Source: Prauserella isguenensis
Lineage (GTDB): Bacteria > Actinomycetota > Actinomycetes > Mycobacteriales > Pseudonocardiaceae
DNA length: 64,000 nucleotides
Direction of reading: 5' to 3'
Assembly (NCBI RefSeq): GCF_014191605.1
Contig: NZ_JACHWU010000008.1
Span: 62,001-126,000 of the forward strand
This document shows positions 52,196 to 62,011 of this stretch, piece by piece (positions within the stretch are counted from its first letter, which is position 1; the number at the start of each line of letters is the position of its first letter). Below the pieces are notes generated by a model. It was given only the letters and a program-made list of their open reading frames with translations, was not told the DNA's origin and searched no databases. The position numbers and the translations under genes were made by a program.

Positions 52196-53889
52196 CGCGC
52201 GCCCGCCGATTCCGGCAGCTCGACCGGCAGTCGCTCGGCCGTGTGGTACTCGACCGCCGCCTTGACGAACGCGCTGAACAGCGGGTGCGGGCGGGTCGGC
52301 CTGCTCTTGAGCTCGGGGTGCGCCTGCGTCGCGACGAAGAACGGGTGCTGTTCGGCGGGCAGCTCCACGAACTCGACGAGCCGGTCGTCGGGCGAGGTGC
52401 CGGAGAACACCAGTCCCGCCTTCGCCAGCCGGTCCCGGTAGGCGTTGTTGACCTCGTAGCGGTGGCGGTGCCGCTCGGAGATCTCCGTCTCACCGTAGGC
52501 GGCCGCGACCTGCGAACCCGTCTGCAGCTTCGCCGGGTAGGCGCCGAGCCGCATGGTGCCGCCCATGTCCTTCTCCCCCGCGACGACCTGCTTCTGGTCG
52601 GCCATGGTGGAGATCACCGGGTGAGCCGCGACCGGGTCGAACTCGGACGAGTCGGCGCCCTCGATTCCCGCGAGGTTGCGGGCCGCCTCGACGACCATGC
52701 ACTGCAGTCCGAGGCACAGCCCCAGCACCGGGATCTTGCGCTCCCGCGCGAACTTGATCGCGCCGATCTTGCCCTCGATACCGCGGACGCCGAAACCACC
52801 GGGAATCAACACGCCGTCCACATCGGACAGCGCCGCGGCCGCGCCGGACTCGGTGAGCAGGTCGTCCGAGGCCACCCAGACGATCTTCACCTTGGCGTGG
52901 TGGGCGAATCCGCCCGCCCGCAGTGCCTCGGTCACCGAGAGGTAGGCGTCGGGCAGGTCGATGTACTTGCCGACCAGCGCGACCCGGACCGTCTCGTTCG
53001 GGTTGTGCACGCGCTCGAGCAGGTCCCCCCACACCGTCCAGTCGACGTCCCGGAACGGCAGGCCGAGCCTGCGCACCACATAGGCGTCGAGAGCCTCGGC
53101 GTGCAGCACCTTCGGGATGTCGTAGATCGACGGCGCGTCCGGGCAGGCGACGACGGCCTCACTGTCCACATCGGACATCAGGCCGATCTTGTTCTTCACC
53201 TCGTCGGACAGTTCGCGGTCGGCGCGGCACACCAGCGCGTCCGGCTGGATACCGATGTTGCGCAGCGCGGCCACCGAGTGCTGCGTCGGCTTCGTCTTGA
53301 GCTCGCCGGACGGCGCCAGGTACGGCACCAGCGAGACGTGCAGGAAGAAGCAGTTGTCGCGGCCCACGTCGTGGCGCACCTGCCGGCACGCCTCGAGGAA
53401 CGGCAACGACTCGATGTCGCCCACGGTGCCGCCGACCTCGGTGATGACGACGTCGGGGCGCTGGCCACTGCCGTCGCCGTCCGCGACGGCCATGATGCGC
53501 GCCTTGATCTCGTCCGTGATGTGCGGAATGACCTGCACCGTGTCGCCGAGGTACTCGCCGCGCCGCTCCTTGGCGATCACCGACGAGTACACCTGCCCGG
53601 TGGTCACGTTGGCCGAACCGGAGAGGTCGCGGTCGAGGAAGCGCTCGTAGTGCCCGATGTCCAGATCGGTCTCGGCACCGTCCTCGGTGACGAACACCTC
53701 ACCGTGCTGGAACGGGTTCATCGTTCCGGGGTCGACGTTGAGATACGGGTCCAGCTTCTGCATCGTGACGCGGAGTCCACGAGCGGTGAGAAGCTGGCCC
53801 AGGCTGGAGGCGGTAAGCCCCTTGCCGAGCGAGGAGGCGACGCCTCCCGTGACGAAGACGTACTTGGTTGTCCGCGGCTGAAGTCCCAC
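52192..53889 (-). CDS. pyrG: CTP synthase
   Basis: 565 residues. Amidoligase domain: [55 protein letters not shown] and [10 protein letters not shown]. Glutaminase domain: catalytic Cys in [17 protein letters not shown] (GLCLGLQ), with His and Glu in the C-terminal [15 protein letters not shown] segment. Makes CTP from UTP and glutamine; downstream cmk recycles CMP. GTG 53889 with AAGGTGGAAG upstream. Confidence 0.97.
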   Translation of the reverse strand: MGLQPRTTKYVFVTGGVASSLGKGLTASSLGQLLTARGLRVTMQKLDPYLNVDPGTMNPFQHGEVFVTEDGAETDLDIGHYERFLDRDLSGSANVTTGQVYSSVIAKERRGEYLGDTVQVIPHITDEIKARIMAVADGDGSGQRPDVVITEVGGTVGDIESLPFLEACRQVRHDVGRDNCFFLHVSLVPYLAPSGELKTKPTQHSVAALRNIGIQPDALVCRADRELSDEVKNKIGLMSDVDSEAVVACPDAPSIYDIPKVLHAEALDAYVVRRLGLPFRDVDWTVWGDLLERVHNPNETVRVALVGKYIDLPDAYLSVTEALRAGGFAHHAKVKIVWVASDDLLTESGAAAALSDVDGVLIPGGFGVRGIEGKIGAIKFARERKIPVLGLCLGLQCMVVEAARNLAGIEGADSSEFDPVAAHPVISTMADQKQVVAGEKDMGGTMRLGAYPAKLQTGSQVAAAYGETEISERHRHRYEVNNAYRDRLAKAGLVFSGTSPDDRLVEFVELPAEQHPFFVATQAHPELKSRPTRPHPLFSAFVKAAVEYHTAERLPVELPESAGAR

Positions 53890-53973
53890 GGGCTTCCACC
53901 TTAACTCACACTCACGGATTCGCGCGCAGGCGCCTCACGCGCCGCGTGGCGCCGCACGTGCGACAGTGGCTCC

Positions 53974-55299
53974 GTGTCCACCGAAGACCCCGCAGCCACC
54001 GCCTCCACCTGGACCGCACCGACGGCGCGCCGCGCGAAGGGTGGCGCGCTCGACACGACCGTGCGGGTACCCGGGTCGAAATCCATCACCAACCGGGCCT
54101 ACGTGCTCGCGGCCCTGTCGACCGGGGAGACGCTGGTGCGGGAACCGCTCGATTCGCGGGACGCGCGCCTGATGCTCGACGCGCTGGCGGCCCTGGGCGC
54201 CGGTGCCGAGCACGCGTCCGACGGGGTGCGCGTCAGCCCACTCACCCCCGGCATCGGTGACGCCACCGTGACGCTCGGTAACGCGGGCACGGTGGCCCGA
54301 TTCACGCCGGCGCTGGCCGCACTGGGCGAGCGGACCGTCCACTTCGACGGTGACGCCGCGATCCGCCGCAGGCCGCTGTCGCCGCTACTGGGCGCGCTGC
54401 GCGAGCTGGGGGCCGACATCCGGGACGGCGGTGGCGAGCCCGGCGCTCCCCCGTTCACCGTCCGGGGGCACGGCGGACTGACCGGCGGCGAGGTCGACCT
54501 CGACTCGTCGGCGTCCAGCCAGTTCCTGTCGGCGTTGCTGCTCGCCGCTCCCGCGTTCGAACGCGGCGTCACGGTGCGGCTCGTGGGCACGGTCCCCAGC
54601 GAGCCGCACATCGCCATGACCCTCGACATGCTGCGTCGCTTCGGCGCGAACCCCGAGCGCAGCGGTCGCGAGGTGCACGTCCCGCCCGCGACACTGACGC
54701 TCGCCGACTACACCGTCGAGCCGGACCTGTCGACCGCGGCACCGTTCGTCGCGGCACCGCTGGTGGCCGGCGGCACGGTCCGCATCGCGGGCTGGCCGCG
54801 CGAGACCACCCAACCGGGTGACTGGCTGCGCAGCCTCGTCGCCGAACTCGGCGGTGAAGCCGCGTTCGAACGTGCCGCCGACGGCTCCGAGCTCCTCCGC
54901 GTCACCGGTGACGGCCTGCTGCCCGGTCGCGAGCTCGACCTGCACGAGGTCGGCGAGCTGACACCGGTCGTCGCGGCGATGCTGTGCTTCGCCGACGGCC
55001 CGTCACGCATTTCGGGCGTGGCGCACCTGCGCGGTCACGAGACCGACCGGCTGGCCGCGCTCGCGACCGAGCTGACCGCGCTCGGCGGCCACGTCACCGA
55101 GACCGCCGACGGGCTGGTCATCACCCCGGCGCCGCTGCACGCGGGCACGTTCCACACCTACGACGACCACCGGCTCGTCATGGCCGGCGCGGTGCTGGGC
55201 CTGCGCGTGCCCGGGATCGAGGTGGAGAATCCCGCCACGGTCGGCAAGACCTTCCCCGGCTTCGTCGACGCGTGGCACGCCGTGCTCGGCGAGGCCTGA
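53974..55299 (+). CDS. aroA: 3-phosphoshikimate 1-carboxyvinyltransferase (EPSP synthase)
   Basis: 441 residues. Shikimate-pathway enzyme joining PEP and shikimate 3-phosphate. Signatures: VPGSKSITNRAYVLAALSTG, TLGNAGTVARFTPALAA, DGDAAIRRRPLSPLLGALRELGA, DLDSSASSQFLSALLLAAP and HETDRLAALATELTALGG. The active-site loop reads GNAGTVARF, so the position equal to Pro101 of the E. coli enzyme is Phe. GTG 53974. It is plus-strand and divergent from pyrG across 84 bp, within an otherwise minus-strand conserved block. Confidence 0.95.
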   Translation: MSTEDPAATASTWTAPTARRAKGGALDTTVRVPGSKSITNRAYVLAALSTGETLVREPLDSRDARLMLDALAALGAGAEHASDGVRVSPLTPGIGDATVTLGNAGTVARFTPALAALGERTVHFDGDAAIRRRPLSPLLGALRELGADIRDGGGEPGAPPFTVRGHGGLTGGEVDLDSSASSQFLSALLLAAPAFERGVTVRLVGTVPSEPHIAMTLDMLRRFGANPERSGREVHVPPATLTLADYTVEPDLSTAAPFVAAPLVAGGTVRIAGWPRETTQPGDWLRSLVAELGGEAAFERAADGSELLRVTGDGLLPGRELDLHEVGELTPVVAAMLCFADGPSRISGVAHLRGHETDRLAALATELTALGGHVTETADGLVITPAPLHAGTFHTYDDHRLVMAGAVLGLRVPGIEVENPATVGKTFPGFVDAWHAVLGEA

Positions 55300-55358
55300 A
55301 GGACCCCCTGAACGAGGGCTCCTCGAGGGCGGATCCTGAGGACCCCGTGTCCCGAGAC

Positions 55359-55386
55359 GTCCGGGCACTGCGGTACGCCCGGACGC
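55359..55386. terminator. Terminator between aroA and mctB
   Basis: CGTCCGGGC (55359-55367) and GCCCGGACG (55378-55386) form a perfect 9-bp stem with a 10-base loop between convergent genes. Confidence 0.7.
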
Positions 55387-55408
55387 CGAGCGGTGACGTG
55401 CCGAAACG

Positions 55409-56359
55409 TCAGCGGCTCTCCCGGTTGACGCCCGGTGCCGGGGCCTCGGCGTTGCCCGCAGTGCCGTAGCGGCCCGTGTCGCCTTCGAGTTGCTCACGCA
55501 GTGCCAGCACCGTGGCGATCCGGCCGGAGTGCGATCCGACGTTGTCCACCGTGGACAGCACGGACGTCACCGCCGTGTCGGCCCTCGCGACACCGACGGC
55601 ACCGGCGCCGCCCGCCGAGCCCTCCCGGCCGGCCAGCACGGCACCCGCGCCGGAACGGTCGAGCTGGGCCGCGAACCGCGCGATCGTCGCCGCCTTGTTA
55701 CCTGCACCGTCGCCGGTCTCCCCGGCGCCGGTCAGCACGATGGCCAGCTGGGCCGGCTTCACGGACTTCTTGCTCGGGTTGACGAACCCGCTGTCGGTCA
55801 GCCCGGACAGCGCGGCCTGTCGTTCGTCACCGGACGCCTGCGGTTTCGCGTTCTCGCCGTCGAGCAGCAACACCGACCCGGCGAGCGCGCCGGCGAGCGT
55901 GCCCGGATCCCCCGCCGTCGGAAACTGCGCACCCGACGGCTGCAGCCTGGTGGCGATCTCGCGCAGCTGATCGGACTGGCCGGGGTCGGTGAACGCCTCG
56001 GTCAGTTGCACCTCGCCCGTGACCTCGGCACCCGACTGTTCGACGCGCTCGGTCAGCGCGTCCCGGTCGGCCGAGCTGGCGTCCGGCGTGGTGATGAACA
56101 CGACCGACCGCTTGCCGAGCAGCCCGTCGACCACGCTGCCACCGACCGAGCCCGCGAACGCGTCCGCGTCGGACAGCTGGGCCTGCAACGAGTTGCGCTG
56201 CGATTCGAGGTCGCTCACCTGCCCGGCGAGGTCCTCGCGCTCGTCCGACAGTCCGGACAGTAACGGCCCGTTCAACGCGGTCGAGCCGAGCACGACGCCG
56301 ATCGCCAGCGCGAGGAACGCCGCGGCGATCGAGACGATGTGATACCGCAGCGAGATCAC
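55409..56359 (-). CDS. mctB: Copper transporter MctB (SteB-like)
   Basis: 316 residues. N-terminal transmembrane helix (YHIVSIAAAFLALAIGVVLGS), a coiled coil (about 35-65, LSDEREDLAGQVSDLESQR) and an extracytoplasmic alpha/beta domain with SVVFITTPDASSADRDAL and VLLLDGEN. Homologous to Rv1698, described as an outer-envelope copper export factor and, with SteA, linked to cell-wall hydrolase regulation in corynebacteria. GTG overlaps the steA stop (GTGA). Confidence 0.88.
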   Translation of the reverse strand: MISLRYHIVSIAAAFLALAIGVVLGSTALNGPLLSGLSDEREDLAGQVSDLESQRNSLQAQLSDADAFAGSVGGSVVDGLLGKRSVVFITTPDASSADRDALTERVEQSGAEVTGEVQLTEAFTDPGQSDQLREIATRLQPSGAQFPTAGDPGTLAGALAGSVLLLDGENAKPQASGDERQAALSGLTDSGFVNPSKKSVKPAQLAIVLTGAGETGDGAGNKAATIARFAAQLDRSGAGAVLAGREGSAGGAGAVGVARADTAVTSVLSTVDNVGSHSGRIATVLALREQLEGDTGRYGTAGNAEAPAPGVNRESR

Positions 56360-57540
56360 GAAAACAGCCCCCTGACCCAGGACGCGAAGGAGTTCCAGGT
56401 GTCGCGCAACCAGTCCGCGTACACGCTGCCGACGTCGGAGACCAGTAGCGCCGCCGCGACCACCGCCAGCGCGGCCAGCACCAGCAGCACGACGGCGCTC
56501 ATCGACACACGATTGCGGTGCAGCGTGGCGACGGCCTTCCCGTCGACGAGTTTCGTGCCGAGCTTGAGCCGGGTGAGGAACGTCGACGGGTTCGAGCCGG
56601 ACCGACCGTGGTCCAAGAACTCCCGCAGCGTGGCCTGGAATCCGATCGTCACCACGAGGCCGGCGTCGTGGGCATCGGCCAGCAGCAGCGCCAGGTCCTC
56701 CGGATTACCCGAGGCCGGGAACGTCACGGCCCCGATCCCGAGGTCCTGGATGCGCTCGACACCCGGTGCGTAACCGTCCGGCTGTGCGGGCACGACGACC
56801 TCGTGGCATTCCTTGAGGGTCTGCGCCCCGATGGCGCTGGGGTCGCCGACGACCACGTCCGGGGTGTAGCCGAGCTCGCGCAGCGTGTCTGCCGCGGCGT
56901 CCACACCGATCAGCGCCGGCCGGTGCTCGTTGATGTACTTCTTCAGCGCCTTGAGGTCCTCGGCGTGCTCGTTGCCGGGCGCGACGACCAGCACGTGCCG
57001 GTTCTTCAGCTGCAGGCGCAGCTCGGGCACACCCACGCCGTCGAGGATCAGAGCGCGCTCCCGCCGGAGGAACTCGATCGTGTTGGCGGAGAACGCCTCC
57101 AACTGCGTGGACATGCCGGCCTTGGCCTCGATCATCGCGTCGGCGACGCTCTCGGCCGTCTGCACCGTGCCGGACGCGATCGCCTCGTCCCCGGCGTACA
57201 GCGTGCCCTCGTGGAGGCGCACCTTGCTGCCGTCCTTGAGCCGCTGCACGACGTCGGAGCCGACGTTGTCGACCAGCGGAACACCCGCCTCGACGAGGAT
57301 CTCCGGGCCGAGGTTGGGGAAACGACCCGAAATGGACGGTGCGGCGTTCACGACCGCGGAGACCTCGGCCGCGACGAGCACGTCCGCCGTGGCGCGGTCG
57401 ATGTCGACCTCGTCCATGACGACGATGTCCCCGGAACCCACCCGCCGCAACAACTCCCGGGTGCGCCGGTCGACACGTGCCACTCCGCTGATACCGGGCA
57501 GGGATTCCTTGGCCCGGGTGAGCAAGCCGGAGAGTTTCAT
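56356..57540 (-). CDS. steA: Cytokinesis-associated membrane protein SteA
   Basis: 394 residues. Starts MKLSGLLTRAKESLPGISG; contains SGDIVVMDEVDIDRATADVL, ISGRFPNLGPEILVEAGVPLVDNVG and a thiamin-pyrophosphokinase-like central domain (LGYTPDVVVGDPSAIGAQTL). One C-terminal transmembrane helix (about 350-372) is followed by a Trp-rich tail. With SteB/MctB it affects septal peptidoglycan hydrolysis. Matches Rv1697, including the start. It is 203 bp downstream of recN. Confidence 0.9.
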   Translation of the reverse strand: MKLSGLLTRAKESLPGISGVARVDRRTRELLRRVGSGDIVVMDEVDIDRATADVLVAAEVSAVVNAAPSISGRFPNLGPEILVEAGVPLVDNVGSDVVQRLKDGSKVRLHEGTLYAGDEAIASGTVQTAESVADAMIEAKAGMSTQLEAFSANTIEFLRRERALILDGVGVPELRLQLKNRHVLVVAPGNEHAEDLKALKKYINEHRPALIGVDAAADTLRELGYTPDVVVGDPSAIGAQTLKECHEVVVPAQPDGYAPGVERIQDLGIGAVTFPASGNPEDLALLLADAHDAGLVVTIGFQATLREFLDHGRSGSNPSTFLTRLKLGTKLVDGKAVATLHRNRVSMSAVVLLVLAALAVVAAALLVSDVGSVYADWLRDTWNSFASWVRGLFS

Positions 57541-57700
57541 GTCGTCGATACTGGCAAACGACACCGCGGAAAACGGCGGCGACGCGCCGAGAACGGACGA
57601 CGATCACCCCCATCCGCGCCGCGGATCACACCACCGGGCCGGCGTCGGGCGGGTCGTCGGCGAGGTTCGGACGGGACGGGCGGGCGTAGGCACAGCGGTC

Positions 57701-57722
57701 CGGTCTCACCACCGCGAGACCG
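57701..57722. terminator. Small hairpin downstream of recN
   Basis: CGGTCTC (57701-57707) and GAGACCG (57716-57722) form a perfect 7-bp stem with an 8-base loop, 22 bp after the recN stop. Confidence 0.4.
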
Positions 57723-57743
57723 TGAAGATCCACTTCGGACGGG

Positions 57744-59789
57744 TCACGTCCGGGCGCCGCCGCCCGACTTCTTCCCTGAGCCGGACTTTCCGGACGTCTC
57801 CGACCCGCCGGTGCCCGACCCGGCGGATGTCGTTCCGCCCTTCGGTCCGGTGGAGGACGAACCGGCGCCCTTCGAACCGGCGCCCCTCGGACCGCCGCCC
57901 TTCGCACCGGCCGCCTTCGACCCTCTGCCGGATCCTGCGGCCTTCGGCCCACCGCTCTTCGGCCCACCGCTCTTCGAGCCCCCGCTGCGGGAGCCTGTGT
58001 CCCCGGCGTCGCGGGCGACGTCGGACTTGTACGTGTCCGCCGTGCCGATGAGTTCCTCCGCGTGCGCCCGGCCCGCCTCGCTGTCGTCGAGGCCGGCCAG
58101 CATGCGCGCGAGCTCGTCGACGCGGTGCTCGGGGTCGAGCACGGTCACCCCGCTGCGCGTGATGCCGTCGGCCGCGGCCTTGTCCACGACGAGGTGCCGA
58201 TCGGCGAACGCCGCGACCTGCGGCAGGTGCGTCACGACCAGCACCTGGTGGGTGCGCGCCAACGTGGCCAACCGTTTGCCGATCTCGACCGCCGCGCGGC
58301 CGCCGACGCCGGCGTCCACCTCGTCGAACACGAGGGTCTGCACCGGGTCGGCGTGTGCCAGCACGACCTCGATGGCGAGCATCACCCGGGACAGCTCGCC
58401 GCCGGACGCCGCCTTGTGCACCGGCATCGGCTGCGCCCCGGAGTGAGCCTTGAGTACGAGTTCGACCTCGTCGACACCGTCCGGACCCGCGTGCAGGCGC
58501 TGTCCCGCCACGCTCAGTGCCTGTGGATCGGTCTCGTCAGCGGCCTTGGTACGGACCAGCAGTTCGATTTCGGCCTGCCCCATCGCCAGGCCCGCCAGCT
58601 CGCCGGTGATGCGGTCCGCGAGCTCGGCCGCAGCGGTGCGTCGCGCGGTGCTCACCGCTTCCGCATGGGTGGCGAGTTCGGCCGCCAGTTCGTCGCGGCG
58701 GGCCGCCAGCGCGGTGAGGGCCTCGTCGGAGGTGTCCAGACCGGCCAGCCGTTCCCGCGCGTCCTCCGCCCACGCGAGCACACCGTCGACGTCGGCGGCG
58801 TACTTGCGTGTCAGTTTCTTCAGCTCGGACTGCCTGGCGAGGATCTGCTCCAGCCGCTCCGGGTCGGCTTCGAGGCCGTCGAGATAGCCGGTGAGCTCGG
58901 CTCCGACGTCGGACAGCAGCGTCGCCGCCTCGGCCAAACGCGGTTCCAGATCGCGCAGCACCGCGTCGTCGGCCGCCGACAGCCTGCGGCGCGCGTCGGC
59001 CAGCAGCCCGAGCACGCCGGGCTGGTCGGGTTCCCCGTCGACGGCCCCGGACACGGCCGCCGACGCGGCCGACGCCGCCTCCCTCAGCTCGTCCACCGCG
59101 GACAGGCGTTTCACCTGTTCGGTCAGGTCGCCGTCCTCGCCGGGTTCGGGGGCGACCGCCTCGATCTCCGCGAGGCCGTGTCGCAGCATGTCCGCCTGCT
59201 GCGCCAGCTCCCGCGAGCGCGACGACCGCTCCTCGAGCTCGGTGATCACGTCGAGCCACTCGCGACGGATCCGCCGGTACTCGGCGAGCGGCGTCGCGAC
59301 GGGGTCGCCTGCGAACCGGTCGAGCACCGCGCGCTGTTCCGCCGAGCGCAGCAGTTTCAGCTGGTCGTTCTGCCCGTGGACGGCGATCAGCTGCTCGGCG
59401 AGGTCGCCGAGCACACCGACCGGCACGGACCGGCCACCGAGGTGGGCCCGCGACCGGCCGTCGGCACCGACCGAGCGGAGCGCGATCACGCTGCCGTCCT
59501 CGTCCATGTCGGCACCCGCGTCGGTCACGATCGTCGGCGCGCGGTCGCCCGAGGCAGCCCCGTCGCCCGCGGCGCCGATGCCCTCGAAGCGCCCTTCGAC
59601 GGTCGCCTTGGCCGCGCCCGCGCGCACCTTCGACGCCTCCGACCGGCCACCCGACAACAGGTGTAGCCCGGTGACGACCATGGTCTTGCCCGCCCCCGTC
59701 TCACCGGTGACGACGGTGAGACCCGGGTGCAGTTCGAGCAGGGCGTCCTCGATCACTCCGAGGCCCTGGATTCGCATCTCGGCCAGCAC
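57744..59789 (-). CDS. recN: DNA repair protein RecN with Lys/Ser/Gly-rich tail
   Basis: 681 residues. SMC-like ATPase: Walker A TVVTGETGAGKTMVVTGL, central coiled coil, ABC signature SGGELSRVMLAIE, Walker B TLVFDEVDAGVGGRAAVEI and HLPQVAAFADRHLVV. The canonical protein ends near residue 590; the last 90 or so residues are a low-complexity Gly/Ser/Lys tail (units like SGGPKSGGPK and AAGAKGGGPRG), strongly basic. GTG 59789 fits the family start LAEMRIQGLGVIED. Order recN-nadK-tlyA is conserved. Confidence 0.94.
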   Translation of the reverse strand: MLAEMRIQGLGVIEDALLELHPGLTVVTGETGAGKTMVVTGLHLLSGGRSEASKVRAGAAKATVEGRFEGIGAAGDGAASGDRAPTIVTDAGADMDEDGSVIALRSVGADGRSRAHLGGRSVPVGVLGDLAEQLIAVHGQNDQLKLLRSAEQRAVLDRFAGDPVATPLAEYRRIRREWLDVITELEERSSRSRELAQQADMLRHGLAEIEAVAPEPGEDGDLTEQVKRLSAVDELREAASAASAAVSGAVDGEPDQPGVLGLLADARRRLSAADDAVLRDLEPRLAEAATLLSDVGAELTGYLDGLEADPERLEQILARQSELKKLTRKYAADVDGVLAWAEDARERLAGLDTSDEALTALAARRDELAAELATHAEAVSTARRTAAAELADRITGELAGLAMGQAEIELLVRTKAADETDPQALSVAGQRLHAGPDGVDEVELVLKAHSGAQPMPVHKAASGGELSRVMLAIEVVLAHADPVQTLVFDEVDAGVGGRAAVEIGKRLATLARTHQVLVVTHLPQVAAFADRHLVVDKAAADGITRSGVTVLDPEHRVDELARMLAGLDDSEAGRAHAEELIGTADTYKSDVARDAGDTGSRSGGSKSGGPKSGGPKAAGSGRGSKAAGAKGGGPRGAGSKGAGSSSTGPKGGTTSAGSGTGGSETSGKSGSGKKSGGGART

Positions 59790-59863
59790 GGGCACCACCG
59801 TATCGGCAGCCACCGACAGCCGGGAGTGCGCAGGGGTGAGACGTCACGTACCCGGCGGGCCGG

Positions 59864-60787
59864 TCAGCTCGGGTCGCCGCGGTCGTGCCGTTCCCGCCAG
59901 CTCTTCACCGGAAGCGAGAACTTGTGCACCAGCCGGTCGGTGAACGGCCCGTCCCACAGGTGCGCGAGCCGCACGGGAACAGAACCCGCCACGACCCGTA
60001 CCTGCATGCCTGCGTCGAGCTCGATGTGCCGGAGGCCGTCGCAGGTCAGCACCGCGGGCGAGCCGTCGGGGTCGACGCTGACCGTGATCACCGACTCGCG
60101 GGAGACGACGAGCGGGCGCGAGAACATGGCGTGGGCGTTGCTCGGCACCACCAGCAGCGCCTCGACGTCGGGCCACACCACGGGGCCGCCCGCGGAGAAC
60201 GCGTACGCCGTCGACCCGGTCGGCGTCGAGCACAGCACGCCGTCGCAGCCGAACGCCGAGACCGGCCGCCCGTCGACCTCGATCAGCGCGTCCAGAATGC
60301 GTTCACGGGTGGACTTCTCCACGCTCGCCTCGTTGAGCGCCCACGTGGCGGCCACGACCTCGTCGCCTCGGGTCACGGTGACGTCGATCGTCATCCGCTC
60401 CTCGATGCGGTACGCGCCCCGCACGACGCGTTCGACCGTGTCGGCCAGGGCGTGCGAGTCCGCCTCGGTGAGGAATCCGACGCGACCCAGGTTCACACCC
60501 AGCACCGGAACCCCGGCAGGGCGGGCCAGCTCGGCGGCCCGCAACAGGGTGCCGTCGCCGCCGAGCACGAGCACCAGTTCGGTGCCGTGGGCGGGACGGT
60601 GATCCGGGTCGACCACGACGCACGGCGTGTCCCCCGCCCTGCCGACGAGCTGGCGCACCTCGTCGTCGACCACGCGCAGGCCGATCCCGGCTCCCGCGAG
60701 GCGCGCGGCGACCGCACGCGCGGCGTCCTGCGTCGACTCGCGGTCCGGATGCACCACGAGCAGCACTTCCCGAGGCCCGAAACTCAT
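59864..60787 (-). CDS. nadK: NAD kinase
   Basis: 307 residues. GGDGT motif in VLVLGGDGTLLRAAEL, NLGRVGFLTEAD, the NEASVEKSTR substrate loop and FGCDGVLCSTPTGSTAYAFSAGGPVV. Phosphorylates NAD to NADP. ATG 60787. Lies 37 bp after tlyA on the same strand, as in M. tuberculosis (tlyA-ppnK-recN). Confidence 0.95.
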   Translation of the reverse strand: MSFGPREVLLVVHPDRESTQDAARAVAARLAGAGIGLRVVDDEVRQLVGRAGDTPCVVVDPDHRPAHGTELVLVLGGDGTLLRAAELARPAGVPVLGVNLGRVGFLTEADSHALADTVERVVRGAYRIEERMTIDVTVTRGDEVVAATWALNEASVEKSTRERILDALIEVDGRPVSAFGCDGVLCSTPTGSTAYAFSAGGPVVWPDVEALLVVPSNAHAMFSRPLVVSRESVITVSVDPDGSPAVLTCDGLRHIELDAGMQVRVVAGSVPVRLAHLWDGPFTDRLVHKFSLPVKSWRERHDRGDPS

Positions 60788-60824
60788 TGCGGCCCCCTCA
60801 CCGTCGTCGTCACCGTCACCGCCG

Positions 60825-61646
60825 TCACTGCGGCCCCGTTTCGACCGCGGTGCGTACCAGTTCCTCCGGCTCCGGCAGGCCGGAGCCGGCGTCGGGCCCG
60901 CCCTTGCGCAGCCAGGCGAAGAACTCGACGTTGCCGGACGGCCCTGGCAATGGGCTCGCCGTGACGCCGCGCGGCTGCAGTCCGTGGTCGGCCGCCGTGG
61001 CCAGCACGTCGAGCACCGCCTCGGCGCGCAGCCCGGGATCGCGGACCACGCCGCCGCTGCCCAACCGGTGCTTGCCGACCTCGAACTGCGGTTTCACCAT
61101 CGGCAGCAGATCGGCACCGTCGGCCGAGCAGGCGGCGAGTGCGCCGAGCACGAGCTTCAGCGAGATGAACGACAGATCGGCGACCACCAGGTCCACCGGC
61201 CCGCCGATGTCGTCGGGCGTCAGGCTGCGCACGTTGGTCTTGTCCAACACGACCACGCGCTCGTCGGTGCGGAGGCGCCAGTCGAGCAGCCCACGGCCGA
61301 CGTCTGCGGCCACCACCTCGCGCGCGCCCTCGCGCAGCAGCACGTCGGTGAAGCCGCCGGTCGAGGCACCCGCGTCGAGGCAGCGGGCGCCGGTGACGCT
61401 CAGCCCCTCCGGTTGGAACGTCTCCAGCGCGCCGAGCAGTTTGTGGGCGCCCCGCGACGCCCAACCGGGGTCGTCGTCGGTGCGCACGACGATGGGAGCG
61501 TCCGGCTCGACGCTCGTCGCCGGTTTGGCGGCCACCATGCCACGCACGGTCACCCGGCCTTCCCCGATCAGCGCACTGGCCTGTTCGCGCGACCGGGCGA
61601 GCCCGCGCCGCACCAGCTCGGCGTCGAGCCGCGCCCTACGCGGCAT
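60825..61646 (-). CDS. tlyA: 16S/23S rRNA 2'-O-methyltransferase TlyA
   Basis: 273 residues. N-terminal S4 domain (RLDAELVRRGLARSREQASALI), a RGAHKLLGAL linker motif and a FtsJ-like methyltransferase with SAM motif CLDAGASTGGFTDVLL, then VVADLSFISLKLVL and MVKPQFEVGKHRLGSGGVVRD. Modifies rRNA at sites needed for capreomycin binding in mycobacteria. Start ATG 61646. Confidence 0.94.
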   Translation of the reverse strand: MPRRARLDAELVRRGLARSREQASALIGEGRVTVRGMVAAKPATSVEPDAPIVVRTDDDPGWASRGAHKLLGALETFQPEGLSVTGARCLDAGASTGGFTDVLLREGAREVVAADVGRGLLDWRLRTDERVVVLDKTNVRSLTPDDIGGPVDLVVADLSFISLKLVLGALAACSADGADLLPMVKPQFEVGKHRLGSGGVVRDPGLRAEAVLDVLATAADHGLQPRGVTASPLPGPSGNVEFFAWLRKGGPDAGSGLPEPEELVRTAVETGPQ

Positions 61647-61703
61647 GGCCCGATCGATTCCCGAGCGGGCGCGCCGGCGCGCCGGAAACTGTGGCCGCCA
61701 TGC

Positions 61704-61931
61704 TCACACCTTGTCGATGCTGGAAAGAGCCACGGTGAGCTCGGTGTGCACGGCCTCGAACCGTTCGACGTGCTCGGCCACGGGCAGCTGCTCGAGGTCG
61801 TCGAGCGCGGCGACGGCCTCGTCGATACCGGCCCGCGGGTCGGTGTCCTGCGCCGCGTTCGCGTCGTGGTTCGGTGGTGTGTCCTGGCCGGCCTCCTGCG
61901 GCGGGCCGGGTACCGGGCTGTCGTCGTGCAC
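61704..61931 (-). CDS. Small conserved acidic protein (Rv1693-like position)
   Basis: 75 residues. Disordered acidic N terminus, then an amphipathic helical part GIDEAVAALDDLEQLPVAEHVERF continuing to LTVALSSIDKV. GTG 61931 is the only plausible start in frame. A small gene sits at this place between tlyA and the HAD phosphatase in related genomes; function unknown. Confidence 0.6.
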   Translation of the reverse strand: MHDDSPVPGPPQEAGQDTPPNHDANAAQDTDPRAGIDEAVAALDDLEQLPVAEHVERFEAVHTELTVALSSIDKV

Positions 61932-62011
61932 GTCCTCAACGCTATCCGATCCGACACGGGCCGCCGTCGCCGACAGGGCACGACCGCCGCTCGGGACGCC
62001 CGGTACCGCGG

